Assembly: GCF_905207245.1 (NCBI RefSeq)
Contig: NZ_CAJLKP010000075.1
Location: 1 to 30,501 of the forward strand
DNA: 30,501 nucleotides
Source of the DNA: an uncultured Bacteroides sp.
GTDB taxonomy: Bacteria; Bacteroidota; Bacteroidia; Bacteroidales; Bacteroidaceae
Reading direction: 5' to 3'
Below, piece after piece: positions 25,685 through 30,501 of this stretch. A program made the position numbers and the translations under genes. How positions within the stretch are numbered: position 1 is the first letter of the stretch; each line of letters starts with the position of its first letter. The notes beneath the pieces were generated by a model. It made no database searches, was not told the origin of the DNA, and was given only the letters and a program-made list of their open reading frames with translations.

Positions 25685-28600
25685 TCACTCAGTTACAGAA
25701 ATTTCAACAGGCCCGAGCAATCCGGATGGAAGTAGCGGGCTATGTGCATTCCACCCTGTAAAGGAAGTCCAGGTAACGGGAGTCGTTTCAGGTTGCTTGT
25801 CTCCCACCAAGCGGTTCCACCAGCAATTAACCACCTCTATTTCCAGACGATTTGTTCCGGAACGCAATGCTTTGCTGATGTCAATCCGGTAAGGATAGCA
25901 CCAAAGTGCAGGATATTCGTACCCATTCAGACGTACAGTAGCTATGCCTTCTACTTTGCCAAGATTGAGATAGCGGTGAGTCGATTCGTTTCCGTTGTAG
26001 TTGAAAGAAATACTGTAGGTTGCCTTTCCACTATAATATTTAACTTGCGGGTCTTCATCACAGCTCCAATCGGTAAGTTGGGAGAATGTCCGTTGAAAAG
26101 GTTCAGCATATACAGGGGTGAAATTCACCGTCCAATTTCCTTCGATGGTTTGTATAGGTTTACACGCAGGGAAATTCTTCTTTTCCGAAGAACTATATTT
26201 TTCTTCAGAAGATAGCTTGGCTTCTTCCCGGAACACAACAAACCAAGACTCCTCCGGACCGAACTCCAATGGAATGAAAGTTTTTCCATCGGCAAACTCA
26301 TAATCCGTCAATTTTCTCATGACACCGGTAACCGGATTCCATAATTCCGGCTGAAGACCGGTTACACGAAATGCAATAGTCGCTTTGCGCCCCCCTTTTT
26401 TCTGGTTACTGACAAAATAGAGATGTGCATTCCCTTCTTGCCTATGAGTATACAGCATACTGTCGGGCAACAGGCAATCTTCGGCAATCTCCATCTTCCG
26501 CAACACATCTTGCAAGTTCATGCCGGAAAAGATATGCCCTTTCCCGTAAAATCTTTCTCCGACAGGTTCGGGTGCAGTTCCCCACATCTGACGTGCCAAC
26601 GTCTCTACCTGGCTATCACATTCCGGATAATTCTGTCCGCTTGGAGAACACTCTGGTGGATTTCCTACGATGCACGCTCCGTCTTTCACCAAAGCAGCTA
26701 TTTTCTCCAACATCTCCGGACGCATGGTGGTCTGTGGCGGCAGCACCAAGACAGCATAGCTGACACCCGAAGAGAGTACAATACGCCCGTTTGCCACAGA
26801 GGCATCCTTTAACAATACTTCCGCGTTGATAAAGTCATAATCATATCCCCGTGGCAAGGCAGGTTCGCGGTCACCGGTCATCTTGGGTACATCCTCTCCG
26901 ATAAAATAGGCTACATCGGCTACGGGATTTCCGCTTTGCAGAAGTGCACACGAACGCCTGATATAATCTATATAACTTTTTGAAGAAGAAAACCAAGTGC
27001 CATGCCGGTTGAAATCGGTTCCAAACCAAGCACTGATACCGGGTTTACGCTCATCCGGCTGATGGAGATAAACATGCAGGACAAAATGGTTGATACCTTC
27101 ACACCACGCCCAGTCTCCCCGCAGCTTCAAGTCGCGGGGCATCTGAGAAAAAGACCAGTGAGAGGTAAAAGCCTCAGCAGAGATACTTTTCTTCCCATAG
27201 ATATGTCCTGCCGAGGCTGCACAACGCACCTCAACTGATCCACGTGTAGGTACCGACAACCAGAATTCTCCTCCGAGATCATGGCTGGCACCGCCATAGT
27301 TAAGAAATTCTCCCGGAAATCCCCAATGACCGTAATTTTCAATCCAAAGTCGCAAACCATTCTCTTCACAACGTTCACGCAGACCACCCACATATTCGGA
27401 AGCAATCCTGTCGGCAATCAGCCGGCGCATATCCCACAAAAAACGTTCCGACCTGTCGGCACTTTCCACAATACGCCCGGTCAGTACCGGTAACCAAGGA
27501 TAGGGATCATACCCATACGTACGTATAAAATCCTCAGCAAAGCCATCCGTCCAGTTCTCCGGTCCTTTTTCATAACTATCCGCTACAACATGGCGTAGGG
27601 CATTCCGCCGGTCGGCAGGGATACGCTCCAACAATTTACCGATATAAGAGTCGAAATGGAACTGTGCCAGTTCCTTATTCATTTTATCAATTTCCAATCC
27701 GATGCCCTCGGGTCTTGTCGGAGAATTCATTGTACCTGTAGGCAACATGCCCGTATACAGAATAATCCATTTACCTGCAGGCACTTGCCATTTCAGCATT
27801 CCGTTGCTGTCTATTTGGGAGGAAAGGTCAATTACCTGAGACGGATTTACAACAAGAGACGGGCTTTCCGCTTCCACGGAAGCAGGCCAGTGATAAGTAT
27901 CTGCAGCGACTTCCCAGTCAGGACTCATCTTACCCAATTGCTTTTCCACATAAGAAGTCAGACGGGCAGCACCGCTTAGTTCTATTTCACTCAATTTTCC
28001 ACCTGTACCTTTAGCAAAGGTAATGCGGAATTCCGATGCTTTCCGGGCCGGAAAGTTTACGGATACAGGACCGAACCGCATCGGACCGACGGCTACATCC
28101 GTTTTCCCCCGATCTATTTTGAATCGGGTGACACTCTGCCAACCGCCATCCTCCTTACGAGCCTTCAACTCACATTCGGTAGTTATCTCACCAGCCGGAA
28201 TAAGTTGGAAAGAACGTATCGTAACAGGCTGACTTAATTTAATTTCGATTTGCGTAGTACTTTTCGGAAGAGTGGTTATCGTAGCCGTATCCCCATCGAA
28301 AAAAAAAACGGGAAAAGAAATTCCATCGGAGGAAACAACCGGTGACTTTGTACTGATGCGGTCATCATCTTCTGCAGGAGCCGGAAATGCCTGTACAGAA
28401 ACCGGTTGAAACTTTTCATCTCCTCCTTGAAAGGAATATTGAAATAACCGGTTCCCCTCCACACGTATCTCCCGGGAGACAAGATAACGCATAGCCTGCT
28501 CCGGCTGTACCCAAGGACCACCTGACTGGCTCCACCCCGGACAATTGAACACGCCGATTTTAATGCCCAACCTTCCGGCTTCACAAATAGCATGTACCAT

Positions 28601-28903
28601 GCAATCCCACCATTCCTCACTGAAAATCGATACTTTTCCATCCGGTGCGGAACGTCCGATTACATTACTTATCATCGCCTCACCAATACCTATTTCAGCC
28701 ATTGCCTCCAAATCGCGGGTAATACCTTCTTTAGAGATGTTTCCATTATCCCAATACCAATATACGTAGGGTTTGGTAGATTCAGGAGGATTTGAAAAGA
28801 CCTGCTCCCACTTTTCTTTTGCAGGGCTCATTTCCTGACTACTTATCTTGCAATTTAAGCCCAGCAAGAATATTATCAGTATTACAATTCTCATAGTTTC
28901 CAT
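25685..28903 (-). CDS. GH106-like alpha-L-rhamnosidase
   Basis: 1072 residues with a signal peptide (about 1-23, ending ISSQ). The N-terminal catalytic barrel has hallmarks of the GH106 family: YWYWDNGNISKEGITRDLEAM, FNCPGWSQSGGPWV, and ADSYEKGPENWT. Acidic residues Glu445 (DSYEKG), Glu546 (GGEFW) and Glu577 (ISAEAFTS) are candidates for catalysis; I cannot assign acid and base with certainty. The C-terminus holds GH2-like sugar-binding beta-sandwiches (TVRLNGYEYPALW, LEIEVVNCWWNRLVG). GH106 enzymes release alpha-L-rhamnose from rhamnogalacturonans. The ATG at 28901-28903 directly abuts the TAA of the GH28 gene; a second in-frame ATG nine bases on is also possible. No promoter lies between the two genes. 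Confidence 0.88.
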   Translation of the reverse strand: METMRIVILIIFLLGLNCKISSQEMSPAKEKWEQVFSNPPESTKPYVYWYWDNGNISKEGITRDLEAMAEIGIGEAMISNVIGRSAPDGKVSIFSEEWWDCMVHAICEAGRLGIKIGVFNCPGWSQSGGPWVQPEQAMRYLVSREIRVEGNRLFQYSFQGGDEKFQPVSVQAFPAPAEDDDRISTKSPVVSSDGISFPVFFFDGDTATITTLPKSTTQIEIKLSQPVTIRSFQLIPAGEITTECELKARKEDGGWQSVTRFKIDRGKTDVAVGPMRFGPVSVNFPARKASEFRITFAKGTGGKLSEIELSGAARLTSYVEKQLGKMSPDWEVAADTYHWPASVEAESPSLVVNPSQVIDLSSQIDSNGMLKWQVPAGKWIILYTGMLPTGTMNSPTRPEGIGLEIDKMNKELAQFHFDSYIGKLLERIPADRRNALRHVVADSYEKGPENWTDGFAEDFIRTYGYDPYPWLPVLTGRIVESADRSERFLWDMRRLIADRIASEYVGGLRERCEENGLRLWIENYGHWGFPGEFLNYGGASHDLGGEFWLSVPTRGSVEVRCAASAGHIYGKKSISAEAFTSHWSFSQMPRDLKLRGDWAWCEGINHFVLHVYLHQPDERKPGISAWFGTDFNRHGTWFSSSKSYIDYIRRSCALLQSGNPVADVAYFIGEDVPKMTGDREPALPRGYDYDFINAEVLLKDASVANGRIVLSSGVSYAVLVLPPQTTMRPEMLEKIAALVKDGACIVGNPPECSPSGQNYPECDSQVETLARQMWGTAPEPVGERFYGKGHIFSGMNLQDVLRKMEIAEDCLLPDSMLYTHRQEGNAHLYFVSNQKKGGRKATIAFRVTGLQPELWNPVTGVMRKLTDYEFADGKTFIPLEFGPEESWFVVFREEAKLSSEEKYSSSEKKNFPACKPIQTIEGNWTVNFTPVYAEPFQRTFSQLTDWSCDEDPQVKYYSGKATYSISFNYNGNESTHRYLNLGKVEGIATVRLNGYEYPALWCYPYRIDISKALRSGTNRLEIEVVNCWWNRLVGDKQPETTPVTWTSFTGWNAHSPLLPSGLLGPVEISVTE

Positions 28904-30229
28904 TTATTTTTCATTGATTGTCATATTTTTCAGAACCAGTCCATCAATATAATCGGCATGAATCTTCGGGTCCTTGTTAGCCTTCAATTTCCAATTTTCG
29001 AAGATGAAATTCGAAAGTTTATACTGGCTTTCATCTTTGAGAACATCGAATGCAATGTCACATTCCATATTGATATTGCGCATTGTCACATGGTCTGCAT
29101 AAGACAAAGGCGGGTCCTTGCGTCCTTTCAGATCAAAGAACTGCGTCCAGGGCTTTGCATAGAGGATGCTGTTGGCCGAACCGGTAATGTCTTCCACCAA
29201 GATATATTCATATCGTTGAGGAGTATCCTGGCGCATTTTCAACCAAAGCAACCGTTGCGCCTTGTCTACCTGACAACGGCGAAGTATGATATTATAGTTA
29301 TGGATGGATTCACTACCGCAAGTCAGTGCACTGTGGCAGAACCCATAGATGCAATCTTCGATAATTACATTGCGGTTACTGCCATTGTTTTGCTTATCCT
29401 GATCAGCCCACGGTCCTTTTCCACCTTTCAGTGACACGGCATCATCATTGACTGACATATAACAATTCTTTATCAACACATTGGTACATACATCCACATC
29501 TACAGCATCACTACTCGGCGCCTTCACCGGCGAATGCGGAGCAAAGATGTGAAGGTTCAATAATTTCACATTCTTGCAACGATACAAGTGAGTGGTCCAA
29601 TAGGGAGAGTTTTTCAAAGTTACACCTGAAAGCCAGACATCCTCCGAGTCGGATATGAAGACCAGCCGTGGACGGAGCTCTTCCAGATTGGTACATTCCC
29701 GATTGGCTTGACGACGAAGCCAGAAGGATTTCCAAAAACGTAAACCGTTACCGTTGATACATCCTTCACCCGAAATGGTAAATCCGTTCACACCAATAGC
29801 ATTTACCAGCGCTGCAAAATATTTTATGTTTTGTCCTTCCATCCGTGTATCAATCAACGCAAAATTGCTGATGTCATCACTCCCTTTCAAAGTACCCTTC
29901 TTTTCTATATAAAGGTGTGTGTTGGGCTTGAAGAAGAGAGAGCCACTCAAGAAAGTCCCCTGAGGAATATGGATAACACCGCCACCTTCCTGAGATACTT
30001 TATCAATAACGGCTTGTATCTTTTCCGTTTGTACAACCGTACTGTCGTTTATCACTCCATAATCGGTTATGCAGTAACTTTTTCCCAATTCGTGAACCGG
30101 TTTGATTTCATTGTTCCGAAACCACTCGGGTATAGGAGTTCCATCAGGAAAAACTTCCGTAGCCGATACTTGTAAAACAGAAAAAGACAGACCTGCAATA
30201 ATACAGCATTTTAGTAATTTCTTATTCAT
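28904..30229 (-). CDS. GH28-family pectin glycosidase
   Basis: 441 residues with a signal peptide (about 1-23, ending VSA-T). Right-handed parallel beta-helix of the polygalacturonase family. Catalytic Asp positions are present: Asp241 (SSDAVDVD) and Asp262-Asp263 (NDDAVSLKGG), with His299 (CHSALTCGSES) and Lys331 (LWLKMR). Compared with the classical NTD, DD, GHG and RIK motifs, the first, third and fourth are altered (SSD, CHS, LKM). This points to an exo-acting or rhamnogalacturonan/rhamno-oligosaccharide-active member rather than a plain endo-polygalacturonase. It is the first gene of the locus, directly ahead of GH106. Start ATG at 30227-30229. Confidence 0.88.
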   Translation of the reverse strand: MNKKLLKCCIIAGLSFSVLQVSATEVFPDGTPIPEWFRNNEIKPVHELGKSYCITDYGVINDSTVVQTEKIQAVIDKVSQEGGGVIHIPQGTFLSGSLFFKPNTHLYIEKKGTLKGSDDISNFALIDTRMEGQNIKYFAALVNAIGVNGFTISGEGCINGNGLRFWKSFWLRRQANRECTNLEELRPRLVFISDSEDVWLSGVTLKNSPYWTTHLYRCKNVKLLNLHIFAPHSPVKAPSSDAVDVDVCTNVLIKNCYMSVNDDAVSLKGGKGPWADQDKQNNGSNRNVIIEDCIYGFCHSALTCGSESIHNYNIILRRCQVDKAQRLLWLKMRQDTPQRYEYILVEDITGSANSILYAKPWTQFFDLKGRKDPPLSYADHVTMRNINMECDIAFDVLKDESQYKLSNFIFENWKLKANKDPKIHADYIDGLVLKNMTINEK

Positions 30230-30301
30230 TTCTTTTGGTATGATTAATGGTTAATACTTAATCAAGTGTCATTCTATTCTCCACTCAATTTGCTAGCGAG
30301 G

Positions 30302-30309
30302 CAAAAGTA
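30302..30309 (-). promoter_or_regulatory. GH28-GH106 promoter -7 element
   Basis: TACTTTTG on the minus strand, 72 bases ahead of the GH28 ATG. No TTG at the -33 distance, as at the susC promoter, which suggests an activator is needed. A GTGTACAC palindrome (30361-30368) lies about 52 bases upstream. The remaining 190 bases to the window edge show no identifiable gene; an ATG at 30492 on the plus strand has only three codons in view. Confidence 0.5.
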
Positions 30310-30501
30310 GAGGATAGCCTTTTTATAGAAATGGATAATCATGTATTTATTTGTTATATTGTGTACACTGACGAATTCTCCAGTATAAACTTACAGAAAA
30401 AGATGTAGAATGAAGGTCCACGCACCTATAAGGAAAGAAAAAGTTTTGTAGTGTACTGAATAAGTTGACACTTCTAAAATTAGAAATTCATATGGAAGCA
30501 T

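Noticed and set aside
30492..30501. Plus-strand ATG at the window edge as the start of a transposase gene
   Set aside because: Only three codons are visible; no terminal repeat or protein motif can be confirmed.

Overview
The window is a chromosomal segment of a Bacteroides species (phylum Bacteroidota). Evidence: a SusC/SusD pair, a one-protein hybrid two-component regulator, GH78/GH106/GH28 pectin enzymes, repeated promoters of the Bacteroides type (a TAnnTTTG element with TTG/TTTG about 19 bases upstream), and weak or absent Shine-Dalgarno sequences. Almost everything is on the minus strand; the only clear plus-strand gene is a LacI-type regulator at 8111-9127.

Layout in plus coordinates. 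1-1657: housekeeping genes, the start of a probable rRNA pseudouridine synthase and purB. 2074-7936: a five-gene minus-strand operon, transcribed as aldo/keto reductase, zinc dehydrogenase, amidohydrolase/lactonase, FucP-type permease, secreted beta-propeller glycosidase. It is divergent from the LacI gene, and a 20-bp palindrome lies between them. 9131-9419: two identical tRNA-Val(TAC) genes with promoter and terminator. 9547-12424: a GH78 alpha-L-rhamnosidase downstream of a maltose-type O-acetyltransferase. 12435-15969: carB with a strong terminator, preceded by a leader that holds a 38-codon ORF running into an intrinsic terminator. 16103-30309: a polysaccharide utilisation locus transcribed as GH28, GH106, SusC, SusD and then a hybrid two-component regulator. 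From 30310 on there is no identifiable gene.

How the genes fit together. The large locus looks built for a rhamnose-containing pectin such as rhamnogalacturonan: SusC/SusD import oligosaccharides, GH28 and GH106 trim them, and the regulator would sense a product. That regulator is broken by one in-frame TGA at codon 574 in a conserved Trp position; the rest of the 1438-codon frame is intact. The LacI operon looks like an oxidative (non-phosphorylating) route for a deoxy- or other neutral sugar: permease, aldose dehydrogenase, lactonase and a second dehydrogenase. No sugar-acid dehydratase or aldolase is present here.

The most promising new biology is the carB leader. Its short ORF carries three Phe codons in a pyrimidine-rich stretch and its stop codon lies inside the 5' arm of a terminator hairpin, the arrangement expected for translation-coupled attenuation like that of enterobacterial pyrBI. 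The regulator nonsense codon and the LacI operator/promoter overlap are the next most useful observations.
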